From contig LS997567.1 in the NCBI GenBank assembly GCA_000469685.2, positions 4,729,374 to 4,793,373 of the forward strand: DNA of 64,000 nt. Reading direction: 5' to 3'. The position numbers and the translations under genes are program-made. The DNA is from Haemonchus contortus (taxonomy: Eukaryota > Nematoda > Chromadorea > Rhabditida > Trichostrongylidae). The notes beneath the pieces are model-generated. The model did no database searches. It worked only from the letters and a program-made list of their open reading frames with translations, and was not told the DNA's origin. Below, piece after piece: positions 14,330 through 26,100 of this stretch (position 1 is the first letter of the stretch; each line of letters starts with the position of its first letter).

Positions 14330-14587
14330 GGGAGACGGGCGTTAGGAACGATTTTGAGCAATCGATTCGCCGCACGCGGCTATCGCGGACCACTCATTCG
14401 CTGTTGTTACAGCTCTAGCGTTCTTCATACAGCCCAATCGATATGTGATCATTCTTTTATGCATTATTCTACTATTAGTACTTTTGTTCTTGTAGTTCTT
14501 ACCTACTGCTGCATCCTGCTACATTCCTTCGCGCGCGACGCCCCTCTCACCGCGACGCGACCATTCCGTTCCTAACGCACCACACCC
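14330..14587. mobile_element. MULE-type non-autonomous element, family M2 copy 1
   Basis: A 258-bp element with ends GGGAGACGGGCGTTAGGAACG and CGTTCCTAACGCACCACACCC, which are inverted repeats of each other. It is flanked by a perfect 9-bp duplication CTTTCCTCC at 14321-14329 and 14588-14596. Three more copies lie at 28358, 33315 and 39331. A plus-strand open frame is kept through most of each copy, but no transposase motif is visible. Confidence 0.85.
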
Positions 14588-14596
14588 CTTTCCTCC

Positions 14597-15712
14597 CACT
14601 CTGGTACCATTTTACTTCGTTTTTACTTTAAATTCGTTATCAGAGCAGTGAGGTGTTCCGGCTTATCCTGAGCTCATGTCTACTTAGTCATCCCTACCTG
14701 CTCAGTCCAGTAGGACCAGCATCAGCGTCGGTACTGACTTTAGAGCACTGCCTGCCGCTGAATCAATCCTCAAAGAATAATTGCTACATTTGTCTGATAT
14801 CCTCCGTCTCTTGCATATAGGCGCTGTCTCGTCGAAAGCCGCGTCGTTGAGCGATATTGATTGCTGTTGGGACGGCAACTATGAACACAGTATTTGTATT
14901 CGGTGACTATTGCTCACTGCTGATTGGACTAGGTCTGTCTTCTACAATTTTTCCGCTTTGTAACACGTTCTCTGAACTCAGATCTATCTTATCTTATCTG
15001 GACAATTTCCTCCCTTCATACCTACAGGAGTGGACAGTTTTTTTTTCTTTTTTTACCGTTTCAGTGTTTCTTGTTCCACTTTATCAAAGTCGTATCACTG
15101 TCTACATCACTGATGTACGATGATGAAAAAACGATTTAATACGCCATGAAACGTGGAAAACGTGCCCTTTAACAAGTACGTCCCAGTTTGCAGTGATACA
15201 ACCCGAAAAATGTCGTTTGCTATCCCTTAAGAAGATCGCGAAACTTCCAAAAAAAGGTATTCCCGAACTGAATCGTTCCGATTGTGCTGGGCACCTGTTG
15301 CACGCATTAAACTTGTAAACGTCAATGGTAATTAGTAACGCTTCTCAGCAGATAGCTTCAGGAAAAGCCATTATTCTTGTGGAAGGGTCGGTTTTACTTC
15401 GCGTATACTTATTTACTTTTTGCTCTCATCTGACGTTACACATCTGTTTTGACATTTGTAATACCACTCGTTTACACACCAAAATAAATTATGGATAGTA
15501 ATTAAGAGGTACGTTTTGATAAAAGAAGCCTACGGGATCATTTATTAGTGCCAATCAATCATTTGATTGATTACATCCATTGATTCGAAACTTTTGAGAA
15601 TCTTCGGCAACCACAAGAACGGCGTGACCAGGACGACTATCCCGTAGAAATTGATTTAAGGTAAAAGGTCATCCTACAGTAAACAGACATCTGGGATCAG
15701 TATGTATCACAG
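14597..15712. other. Gene-free stretch
   Basis: No supported exon. An 88-codon hydrophobic open frame at 14857-15123 starts with TTG and lacks splice or family support. Confidence 0.35.
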
Positions 15713-15972
15713 GGGGGACGTGCGATTCGTGCGATTCCGGGTGCGAGCGGCAAATTGCGCGGCGAAATTCGTCATGATTCAAACATTTCCTGCGCCTACC
15801 ATTGGGGCACAAACTTGAAGTAGAGTACTTTAGTAGGGTCGGACAATCCTACTTACCTTCTTCATTTCAAATTTGGACCCCAATGATAGGCGCAGGAGTT
15901 GTTTGAATCATCGCGAATTTCGCCGCGCAATTTGCCGTGCGCACCCAGAATCGCACGAATCGCAACACACCT
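15713..15972. mobile_element. Foldback element, family F1 copy 2
   Basis: A 260-bp near-perfect palindrome with arms over 100 bp. GATTCGTGCGATTC and GGCAAATTGCGCGGCGAAAT on the left are matched in reverse complement on the right. It is flanked by a perfect 10-bp duplication TGTATCACAG at 15703-15712 and 15973-15982. It belongs to the family of 10746-10992, sharing the inner word ATGATAGGCGC. It is non-coding. Confidence 0.85.
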
Positions 15973-16414
15973 TGTATCACAGTATCAGTTTGTATCACAT
16001 CGGATCTTACCTTCTTTTTCTTTCGAACGTTATTTCCGAAGAATTCCCATTTTACTGTAGTAAATCGGTAGCCTGTCTGCCTAGTTCGGGGCTAACGTCG
16101 AGGGGCCAGGTAGGTTGCTCATTGCGGAAGCATCATGCCGCGGAAGGGCGGAATTCATTCTGTCCTTTAGTCTGTTAGGCCAGAGACGTTCCTGAGAGAT
16201 GAAAATTTTCGTTTTGGGTTCCAGGAAGCCGCAATCGGTTACCATTTCTGAAGAAGTTCATTCAACTCATCGCTCTTTTCGGGTCAGCCGGTATAATGTA
16301 CAATGGCAGGAACCTAGCAAAACCCTGACTTCTGTTGACTCGAAAGCTTCCCAGTTCCTGTCCCCTATCTACCTACCACTGCAGCTTTTCAGCCTGAATG
16401 ATGGATAAAGTTGT

Positions 16415-16675
16415 CGGTATTGATCAATCCTATTTTCTGGGTTGCGCCCTGTACTCGACTTCTTTTTGGAATCGTAGTGGCATATTGAATATGTGCGTGG
16501 CCTATACAATGAACTGCGATGAGCAGCCGATGTTGTCGGTGTTTTTACCCTCCAGAAGTCTGGTACCAAATAGCCGACCTCAAAAGGATGGGAAGCTCGA
16601 GAAGTCCGGGCAGATATCGATCCAGTGTTCGATCCCTGAATCAGGCGTGCGTGATAGTGCGCCAATTGCCTTCAC
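16415..16675 (-). repeat. tRNA-derived SINE-like repeat
   Basis: A reverse-strand copy of the SINE-like family. Read on +, it starts with the tail words (GTTGCGCCCTGTACTCGACTT, GGAATCGTAGTGGC). It ends with the B-box-like and A-box-like words in reverse complement (TTCGATCCCTGAATC, GTGCGCCAATTGCC). Confidence 0.65.
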
Positions 16676-19600
16676 CATAAACGCTACCACAATATCGGAC
16701 TTTTGCGACCATGTAACCCAATGTAATCAAAATAGGTACAATCTGAAAAAAAAAAACATTAGGTAGAATCTATTTCGGTGTATTTTTAAATTGAGATTTT
16801 TGGAATGAAATATTGCTATTTTGGGGATTTTACCCGGTAAACAGTCTATGTACGACGCATGAAGGGCAAATGTTTGTGGAGGAGTCGTAAATAGCAGATC
16901 TCGTGAAGTTTTGCGGCAGGAATCAACAGGCAATTAGTGGCTCAAAGGGTAAATGCTCAGAGTAATTCAGCTCCCCCGGGGATGCACTACTCATCCAGCT
17001 CTCAATCGAGCTTGCCGCATAGTTGGAGTTCTGAGTAGTCGTCAAGTTTGTTGATATTCCATGATAATTTGGTGTAATTAGCATTTCGTACTGTCTCGTA
17101 CTAGTATGTAACTACTTGAAGAACCTTGAGGAAGCGAATTCGTGGCTTGGTGCTTTGTTCCGTGCTGTACTTCCGTGCAGTACTCGATCTACGGTTTGAG
17201 TTTGACATAGCGGCGCCTCTTGTCATTGCGTCTTTCTCATCTTCTGTTAATTACTACAGAGTTTAGAAGTAACCAGAGCATCTAAGAGCCTTTCTGAACT
17301 TCACGCTTCGAAATAAGCTTATACTAAAGTCGGTAGCAAGGGATTCGTGAGCGCTTTGCTCAACGAAGAAGTGGGCGAGGTCTTTCGTCTATGACACCGT
17401 GTTCCGATGTTATCGTCTTTCCCAACTGCCAGCCACTGTTTGAGCCCATCAAAACACCCGTTTCCACTCTTAATCGCTAAAAACATTCAAATATACTTAG
17501 CAACTCCAGACGAACGCGAATAGGGCATTACACACGTGGTCGGCCCACATTTCGCCGCTATACAACTGTTTTGTCTCCTTTGTAGGGAAAAGAGTCTTTC
17601 CCAATGGTGATTCACCGAAATGTTATTCTGTCTGGGAGAGACTATAGTTCCGCTCTTTCCGTCTCGTCCAGCCTATAGTTCTTGAAGGCTGAAAGCTCGA
17701 TTACAGAGAGAGGTTCGGATAATTGCTAGGTAGGAGCACCTCCGAGAGCAGCACCGGTCCCCTCTGTGAACAGCCTTCTCGTAGTGTGGAAACACACTCC
17801 GTTTCTTCGCAGCCGCATAAAAAACGAGCATACAAGTGTCCTTCGAACTTCACGAGCAATAACAGATCCGTTGAGGTCAATGAGTACTCCGATGTTAAAT
17901 ATCCGAATGCCTCTCGTCGAGTACGAGAGTACGATTGCCAAGAAAAAACTTAGAGTTTGAAAGTATGTGAAGTAAGTACTGTAGGAACTATCTAGTACCA
18001 GTTATTCTACAAATGTCTAGATGGCCTTCTATCCTGCCTGCCTGTCTTGTCATTCCAGCGCCAGTGAGCCGTCTTTGGTTTAGTTGAATAGCTATGCTAC
18101 CCTAGACCATGGCGCTCTCAACCCCACCCACACCAACCGAACTCTCCACATCTCGTAGGACGCCAAATTGGAACCATATTGTTTGAGAGAACGTGAATAC
18201 TGACGTGGGGATGGTGGCGATTCGAATCATTCTACTGGTAGAGTACACATTCAATTGCCCCTACGCCCCTGAGAGGAAGTCGTGTGCATGGCTCACCAGA
18301 GAAGAGATACCGATGTAAAGTGATTTCAAATGGGTTTACGGCTATCTGTAGTTTCGTTCCATTAGTTTCCATTGAGAGTGTAACAAAATAACGGCGGATT
18401 TTGCTGCTCACGTGATTTGCCAGATGTTTTAGTCGCAACACTGGGACGGATAACAACGTGAGCTGTACGATCAGGAGGTCATTCCCCCCCTGAGGGCCTG
18501 GTTTCTGTTCGGCCCAGTATCTTGGGGAAGCTAATATCAAATGGACAATATCAAAGTAGTAAATAGTAAAGTAACGGACCCCTCTCCTCATTTGATGTCC
18601 TCTGGGAGTCGTGGGATTCATGGAATTCCGAGGGAAAGCAGACGTACTCGTCCTTTCCCAGGTATTGCCATGACTGCCCACTGTCTCCCTCAAAGGCAAT
18701 GAAGCGCTTTTTAACTTTGCTAAACCGGGAATGATTGGCAGCATTGACACTTTCACGACGCTCCTCTAAGACGTTTCTCTAATCGAGCGTGATCATCTCG
18801 TCGACACGACCTTCAGTTGTATCGCGACAGTCTCGTAGCATTATTGATAGTTCTGTCAACTACAACAAACGATGCATCAACAATTTCGCAGTTGATTGAA
18901 GTTTTTCAGTAGATATGACACATTTCCTCATGTTTTGGCTGGATATGATTGACTCAATCATCATGAGCTGCTTGTCATTCCGCCTACACCTTCAGCCTGT
19001 CCGAGTCTGATCGGCGAGACCACCGTAAATGGCCTAACGAGGAGGTCGATGTAGTTCATCGAAATTTTGGCAGGATCGGTATTGTTTCAGCCTGTACCTA
19101 TGTAGGGTTCTGTACAAAAGTGCATTTCTCATGAGCTTTCCGCCGGGAACGTCCAATGCTAATACTCCTTCATTAGCATGCCTCGTTGAATAGATCCGCG
19201 TCGTTTGCGGCGGCGAACTGACACAGTTCTCGGCTGGAATTCGTTGTTCGAATCGATTCTTCACATTTTTGCGAGCCAGCCATTTCAGGACGAGACCGAA
19301 CCGTTCAAAAAACCCGAGGGACGAACTTTAACGAGGCCGGACGGCCCTCTGTGGACGGACATCCGCGCGTACGTGGTATCATGCAGCAGACGGACGGCTG
19401 CCACCGCAGCCCCGGCCGGCTGGCTGCTGCCTGTTTGTGGCGGTGTGGCTGAGCGTGCGTGTGGTCGGCTCCGCCTTCTCCATCGGCCAGCGCTCTTTTC
19501 ACTCAAACTGTTGTCTGCTGCTGCTGTTGCTGCTGCTACTGGGCCTGTAGGGGGTTCGTGCAGATCTCCAAGGACGAGCTGCACATTCCCCCCAAAGAGT

Positions 19601-19683
19601 TTCCGGAATGCAATCGTCTGCAGCCGCCCGTTTTAATGGATGTGTTCATTTGCATGCACTACATGGTTTTATGAGCTGTTTTC
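16676..19683. other. Upstream region with a GC-rich island
   Basis: No exon chain is supported. A 174-codon minus-strand frame at 18232-18756 shows no recognisable domain or splice context. From about 19300 to 19660 the sequence becomes clearly GC-rich, with a CTG/CTA trinucleotide run near 19511-19545. It lies just upstream of gene A and may be promoter or 5' UTR; that role is inference. Confidence 0.35.
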
Positions 19684-19770
19684 ATGAGTGATGATCCGAT
19701 TACATTGGCGCCTCCGACGCCGCCGCCATCCGCCACATCACTCAGTGACGGGGACAACTGCTCTTTCTCA
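19684..19770 (+). CDS. Possible alternative first exon of gene A
   Basis: An ATG opens 29 codons rich in Pro, Ser and acidic residues, starting MSDDPITLAPPTPPP. It reaches TCA followed by GTTTTT at 19771, a weak 5' splice site, in phase 0. That phase would join the exon at 21136. The peptide looks like a disordered N-terminus rather than chance sequence, and it follows a GC-rich island. The donor is poor and no acceptor or leader site is evident before the ATG, so the exon is tentative. Confidence 0.3.
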
Positions 19771-21135
19771 GTTTTTACGTACCACTTGCTTAAAGATATT
19801 TTCATGCCACATTGTCCCGATGGTTCAAACACAGCCAGCTGTGTTCCACCGGTCATCATGTGTCGTCACGATTCCATTCTGTGACTCCTTCGGAAACTAG
19901 TTACACCTATCACGTTCCTAACCTTTTCTCTGATGATTTGTAGACATTCCATTATACTGACAATCGCAACACTCAAATTGGGAACCAGTCTAGGTACCCA
20001 GAACGGTTTAGTTCGGGTTCAGGTAGGCCAGTCAAGATTGTCTAGGGCATTTGAAGTAACGACTGGGAAGTTCATTCCTGGGCGCTGTACTGGGAACTTC
20101 AGTTGTGTTATCATTACTAATGGAGAGCTTGTTTTTCATACTGTGCAATTTCGGTTCTGGTTTATTTGGACAGTTACTTTATGCGTCCAAAGTTGTGGGC
20201 GAAACAAACTTTGAAGCAGTAGAAATCGAGTAAAGTTAAGAATTTGTTCAGTTCAGTGGTTAATTTTTTCGGACCGGGTCGGATAAGAGTGAATTAATTC
20301 ATTGGGTCTGGGGGCGGATAATCTTTGACTGCTGTCAGACTGAATATTGACTTTATGGGTACATTCAGTGAATGTTTTTTGGGACCTGCTCGAACAGCGT
20401 TCAATCAGAACTCAGTATAGGATTCCCGTTTTTGATGCCCATTCTGTGGGGAGATTTTGAAACGGAACTTGTTTCTTTCGAAAATATTACGGTAGTTGGA
20501 AAATTGAATCAGGGATTTGATTCTGCAGTTCGACTCTTTTTGCTCTTTGGCCAATTTTGCGTGGCCGAGTTTCCTCGGGTCTGAATCGTTTCAAGATAGA
20601 GACCTCATAAAATGGAGCTTATCACTTTCATTTCACGGCTTGGTTCAATGTTTTCCCGATGACTCGCCCCCTTTCGTTCGTCCTCCATTTTCTCGTCCTC
20701 CATCCATTGATTTCAGTCTTTCGTCTGTTATCCCCCGTCTTTCCGCCTGCATACTGTCTGTGCACATCTGGGCAGACGAGCCCAGCAAAACCATGTGAAA
20801 CCCGTTTGACTCGTTTGTTTGGGATATTCTTTTGCCTCAGAGCAGGTCTATGATAGTTTCAATTGATACATGTATTCGTATTGATGCAATATGCAATTAT
20901 AGTCGATGATATTTGATGATATTGCCGCCGGACACGTTGCCCTTTTTCTCATTTCAATTCATAGTGTTTTCCGGTTACCAGTTAAACCAAACGAAACGAA
21001 CATATGCAAAACAATACTCGGATCGATTTCCATGAGCACCTGCATCCATCTCATCCCCCCCCCCTAATTTATTATACGTTCCACCACGCAACATGTGCTC
21101 CTTAGTTGAGCCGTTCCCTTTGGTTCGTTCTTCAG

Positions 21136-21252
21136 TCTGACTCAGCCCCATCGAGCACCGACACCCACCTGTTCTTCAGCCAGTGTGAGGTGAACGGTGC
21201 TCACCGGGATCAAATCACCATTATGGGCGGGATGGGTGCAATGGGTGCAGTG
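21136..21252 (+). CDS. Probable alternative upstream exon of gene A
   Basis: A strong 3' splice site (pyrimidine-rich, TTCTTCAG) precedes 39 open codons. These end at GTG followed by GTAAAG, in phase 0. If spliced to the acceptor at 21732, the next codons read Asp-Thr-Arg-Glu and then the Met used as the gene A start, so the join stays in frame. The peptide is polar at first (SDSAPSSTDT) and ends in a Gly/Met run (IMGGMGAMGAV). It would give a longer N-terminal form. No upstream start is proven. Confidence 0.5.
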
Positions 21253-21726
21253 GTAAAGATACGTATTGATTGTTGTCCTCTTCTACTCGTTTTACGCTTT
21301 CTTCTTACCCACACGCTCGACCCTGATTCGTTAGCCGTTCTGCCTTCTACTTTCTCTTTTACTTGTCAATAGATTCGATCTCGTTCAAGAAAAACTCTCC
21401 TGCGTTGAGTTTCAAGGTAATAGGCGGAAGAACTGTCTGAAAAGGCCGATCAATACGCATCCAATCTATTTTCTTTTGAATTTTGTGTGTAGATATTGAT
21501 CTCTCGAGGGTATTTTATGGGTACGAGAAATTTCATAATCGCTACTTCACCACGAAACCTGAACTGTCCTCTTTCAGCCATCCATTAGTCGTCGTTTTTT
21601 TAAATGTTTTTCCGTGTCATTTGCAGGAAGTTCATTCCTTCTTACAAATTACGTTTTACACTGTTTTACTGTTCTGTATTATCAGTTTTACTCTGTAAGC
21701 TGAACTGTACTTTCATCAATTACTCG

Positions 21727-21732
21727 TTACAG
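21727..21732 (+). promoter_or_regulatory. 3' splice site, likely spliced-leader acceptor of gene A
   Basis: The acceptor GTTACAG ends 12 bases before the ATG at 21745. In nematodes such a site just before a start codon commonly receives the spliced leader. It can also act as a normal acceptor from the exon at 21136, because the reading frame is open through the 12 bases. Confidence 0.55.
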
Positions 21733-21744
21733 GATACGCGAGAA

Positions 21745-23145
21745 ATGGCCAGCGATGTTATAAATCCGCTGTCCAAAAGTGAGTTTATTTCTTCTTGAAT
21801 GGGGCAGGTGCCCAGCACTGCCGGTAACTTCAGATTCCTGAAATATTTCTATCCCTTTTTATCGTTTTTCTTCATACAAAAATGCTGTAGACCGTTTTTT
21901 ATGACGCAGTAACAGTTCTGAGCATAAAAACTGCAGACAGAAAACCTGAACTCGATCTGCTGGGGTATTTTTCAAGAACTAGGGATGAAGTTACGCTTTT
22001 GCGAAAGTTTCAATGATGAAAAATGCCAAGTTGTGTTGAAAAAACTATCAGTGGGATAGAAGACAAGTCCCCGATCAAAAATTATTTATTCAAATTCTAG
22101 TATAAACACTTTTTCCACGAATATACCCGAAAATCGTTGTTTTTACTTTTTGGCTTGGAATTTGCTCATTTCAAGGTCCAGAACTTTTTTTGTCGTGAAG
22201 TTTCCTACTTTTCAAAAAGTTTTTCCACTAACTCAAACTTACTTTGTAACTGGTACGAGTGAAATCTATCCTGTGCATGAATTCTTTCCAGTGATAACGT
22301 TTTATTTATACTTAACATTTGTTTGATTGATGATTGTTGTGAACTTTTGTAATCAGCTGTACTCACCACCCGTGTCACAGTAGTAATCAAGTTACAGTAC
22401 TCCTTGATGATTGGTAATACAAATATTGTGTAATCACATTGAAAATAGCATTGTTTTCATTACCAAACACGTGATCAAGTTGACCTTAAACAACTGGTTT
22501 GAATTAGTGATTTTTGCATAGCGATAACGATCCTAGCCTATAATTTGTAGCTAACCTAATCCCTGCTAATACTAGAAGATATAGCTAGATACCTATTAAT
22601 AGAAATTACTACATTTTTTCAACTAATCTACCTTCTTTCAGCATGGGTCAGGCTTCAAATTGAACCAGTCGAGGTAGCGACCGATGAGACAGGCATTGTG
22701 TTCTCATCAGTGCAGTCAGTCGTTCCAGGAGCACACGGCTTGTACTATCGCGAAAATGGTCAACGCCGACCACTCGAGTAAGTATTTAGTAGTAAGTTTA
22801 TTGAATATTAAATGACACTGAGTCGAATCAATGATCAGACTATCTATGCTAACTGTGCGCAAGCGGTGCACTATGTCATGGGCGGGGTTACCTTGGTTGA
22901 CAATTGACTCGAACCTCGAGACAGTTGTCAAGCAAGTAACCCGGCTCCTTTTCTTGAAGCGATTGTCGACTGAAAAAAAGGATCACTAGTGAATTGGGTT
23001 TTTTCATGCATTTCTTATTAATAATACTTTTTAATTTATTCCAACCTCACTTGTTATCCTTACCTTTACAGCTATGACACGACCACAGGTAGAATACTGG
23101 CACCACCTACTGGTTGGAATGCTCAGAATATCTACATCCATCTTG
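21745..23145 (+). other. TDP-43-type N-terminal domain, exons 1-3 of gene A
   Basis: Residues 13-82 carry the landmarks of the TDP-43 N-terminal ubiquitin-like domain. These are a hydrophobic strand with VFSSVQSVVPGAHGLYYR (31-48), then L56, G63-R-I-L-A-P-P (63-69), G71-W72 and the closing strand IYIHL (77-81). Human TDP-43 has PGA-GLRYR, G-LHAP and GW at matching places. In TDP-43 this domain drives head-to-tail self-association. No RNA-recognition motif follows here, so this is not a TDP-43 orthologue. The domain call rests on motif order and spacing and would need a profile search to confirm. Confidence 0.75.
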
Positions 23146-26100
23146 GTAGGTGCCGATTTCAATAATTTCAAAAATTAATCTATTTTTCCCTTTGAACAAT
23201 CCAATTTCATGAGCCAGAAGGTAGGGGTGATCCTTGTCGTCGTCGTCGTCGTTCCCCTTGCAACCCGTCGCAATCTTCTTTATACGATCCGAAATAGTTG
23301 TCCTTGAGACGGAATGGGCTCTGTCGCCAATGCCTGCTGCGTTAAAGTTTTTTGCTGTAAATTGCTGCGGAGATTTCCCAAACAAATCAGTTTGTCCCAT
23401 AAGGGAGGTTGTTATACCCAATTCCAAGTTTGCATTTTAATTTCTGTCCACTTTGGTGGGGGTCGGGAAGTGGGAGGTTGTTTCTCAGCTGATAACGCAC
23501 CGCACTACTACAACAGCCCTGTGTTACTTATCATTGATACACGGCCCGACAAATGTCTCTGTAAATACGCGAGAGAGACGCATGACCACACCCGTTGATT
23601 TCAGAGTAATCACATCGTTCACACTTCATTAAAACCCTAGCTTATTTACTATGAAAATGATGGGTTAAAGTTCCAGCGTTTTTCAGTACTTGGCTGGGAT
23701 GGTTGGAATGCCTTTCACTTCTGTTCAGATTGGTTGTGATGCATGTACAAGTATTTGGGTATGGCAGTAACTTACTTGTACAACCTAGTCGGTGTACCTA
23801 CCAAGTGCCAGTAGGCTAAGTTATATCGAAGAACTGATCCCGGGTTAGGCGTGTAGTAGCGGCGCCACTTGCCTCTGCTCAATTTTCACGAAAATGATGA
23901 GGAAACTGTTTTGGTAAAAAGGAATGTTAGAGATTTTGAAAATGGAGTCGGCTCCGTCGGGGACCATAAATTTTGCTGCTTCATCTGTGAGCAACTTTCC
24001 CCGCTTATCGGGCTTACACTAAGAGACCTCTAAGGACGGGGCATTTTTTATTCCATGAGAATTTTTACAAACGGCCTAGAAGTTTTATGATTAGCGTCTG
24101 GAAGTTCCGCCCCTTGATGCCAGCTCCGCCCTTGAATCAAGCATGGTCGCTAATCGATAAATATGTCGAAGGTGTCGAGTTCATTGTATTAAACCTGGAT
24201 GAGATCATGCTTCGAACTGAGCGCTAAAATTGGAGTCACAAAAGTTTCTAGTTCTTGTCCTTGGGTTATTGAGCTTATATCCTCCCGAAGAATCGAAAGG
24301 AAGGCCTTGCTTAGGCGTTCCAGGTCGCTCTATTGCCTTTCGCTCAATACCGCTAAACTATTCACCATTGTAAATTGGACTTCAGTGAGCTTTTTCTATC
24401 CCCTGATGATAAATGATCGCTACAAATGATGGGCAAAAGGCGTCGATCAACAAATCACATTCATCGGCAAAGGTGATGAGCGTTTCGTTGCGATTCCAGT
24501 TTTACCCGGCCATCGTCGTAAATTTCTCGTCGTATCGTCGTAGTGTTTAAAAACGGCGTCGTTGCAATCCATGAATGGATGCTTAAGTATCAGTCAACAA
24601 GAAAGAAAAGTAAAGAAATTGTAATGGGGAACGTGGCGTGGCAGCCGTGATGGGAATCGTGTAGGGAGCCTTCGCTTCAGACAAATGAAGGCTCTGTGGA
24701 CCAGATGAGGCACGTTGCCAATACAAGTACTGCCTCGATCTCAAATTTTACATTTTGAGCATGTATAACCCGCGCTTCAGGAAGCTTTTAAATTTTTTTC
24801 TTGTTAGTAATGGCCAAAACTACTAGTGGGTACTGTCACATCTTACATAGAAGTGTAGCAGAGGGCTCCGGAAATCGGAACTCGGAATCCGAAAAGCTTC
24901 GGCACTACAAGGTGACATATTGATTAAGCTACATCGGCAGACTGTGGCTGAGGACATGGAACCTATGCGTGCCCCCGTTCCGGCTCGATACATCCGTTGA
25001 CCCCATATGTCTAATTAGGGCCAAGGAGATTTCTATGGTCAGACATTATGCAGCCCATTTGCCGTTTCGGTAAAAAAAAATAGGGTCAGGTCTATGGTGC
25101 AGAATTCGCGACAAGGGTAGGGTTGCACCTGGGGACGAGTGGATGGGCTGTACTGGGTAGCCAATCAGTGAATTCGATGGAAATTTGTGTTACAGCAGTT
25201 CTCCACGACCTCGTAACCCTCCCTGCCAACCGATCGGCAGTTGGAGAAGGGTCTAGGTCGTGTTTGGGTGAAAGTAATAGGCCTACTAGGCCCATACTAA
25301 CCGAGCCTTTTTCGCGACATTGCACCCTGTGACACACAAAAGAGCCATCAATACTATGCTCTTGAATGCTTGAAAAGAAGCGTTCAGTTCCATCCGGAAT
25401 GAGCCATGTACTTGGAAACTTTTCGGGTAGCGCTAACATTTGAGAGCTTTCTGTGTTTAGCCACTGTGTAAAACAGCACTTTGTCCTGTCAGAAGAACCT
25501 GGTCCAATCGTTTGGCCCAAGAGATATCAAATATTCTAGCCCATACGGATTGGGTTGTAGCGGTTTTTTCTACTACTGCCCTACATACCTTTTTATAGCT
25601 CACTATCGAGGATTTGACCTACCCCGTCGACATTATTGTGAATTATTTTTTTCTTACTGTGCTCTAGATTTACAACCCGAAACCTTGACCTAATTTTTTT
25701 TCAAAAAACAAAGGCTTCCGACATGCCCACTCAGGGAAACGTCCCATAACTGTAAGTGCGATGACAACCTTACAGTCCTGAGTGGGCAATTGGGTTAAAT
25801 CGATCATCAGGATATGGTTTCCTGGAAAAAATGTTGGGGAACACGAAACATAAACACTTCAAAGTCAAAGTGATCGGATCAAGTCAACATTCTCGATATG
25901 CGCCATGTACACGTATGCAAATCCAGATTTGTAGGGGCAATTGTGGGGTACTGTCTATACACATCTCTTTAGGCCTTGTCAGTATTCATTTTACTGCTTT
26001 TTTCTCCAGGGCATATCATCATACAACCCATCCCAGATGGGTGGAAAGCTCAATTGGTTTGAACTGATGCTAGTGACACTTTTTTGCGTTCGGACTCTGA

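Noticed and set aside
18232..18756. 174-codon open frame on the minus strand
   Set aside because: The sequence is of mixed composition with no recognisable motif and no flanking splice or leader signals.
25092..25520. 142-codon minus-strand open frame in gene A intron 3
   Set aside because: No domain recognised and no splice sites; it may be an old repeat fragment.
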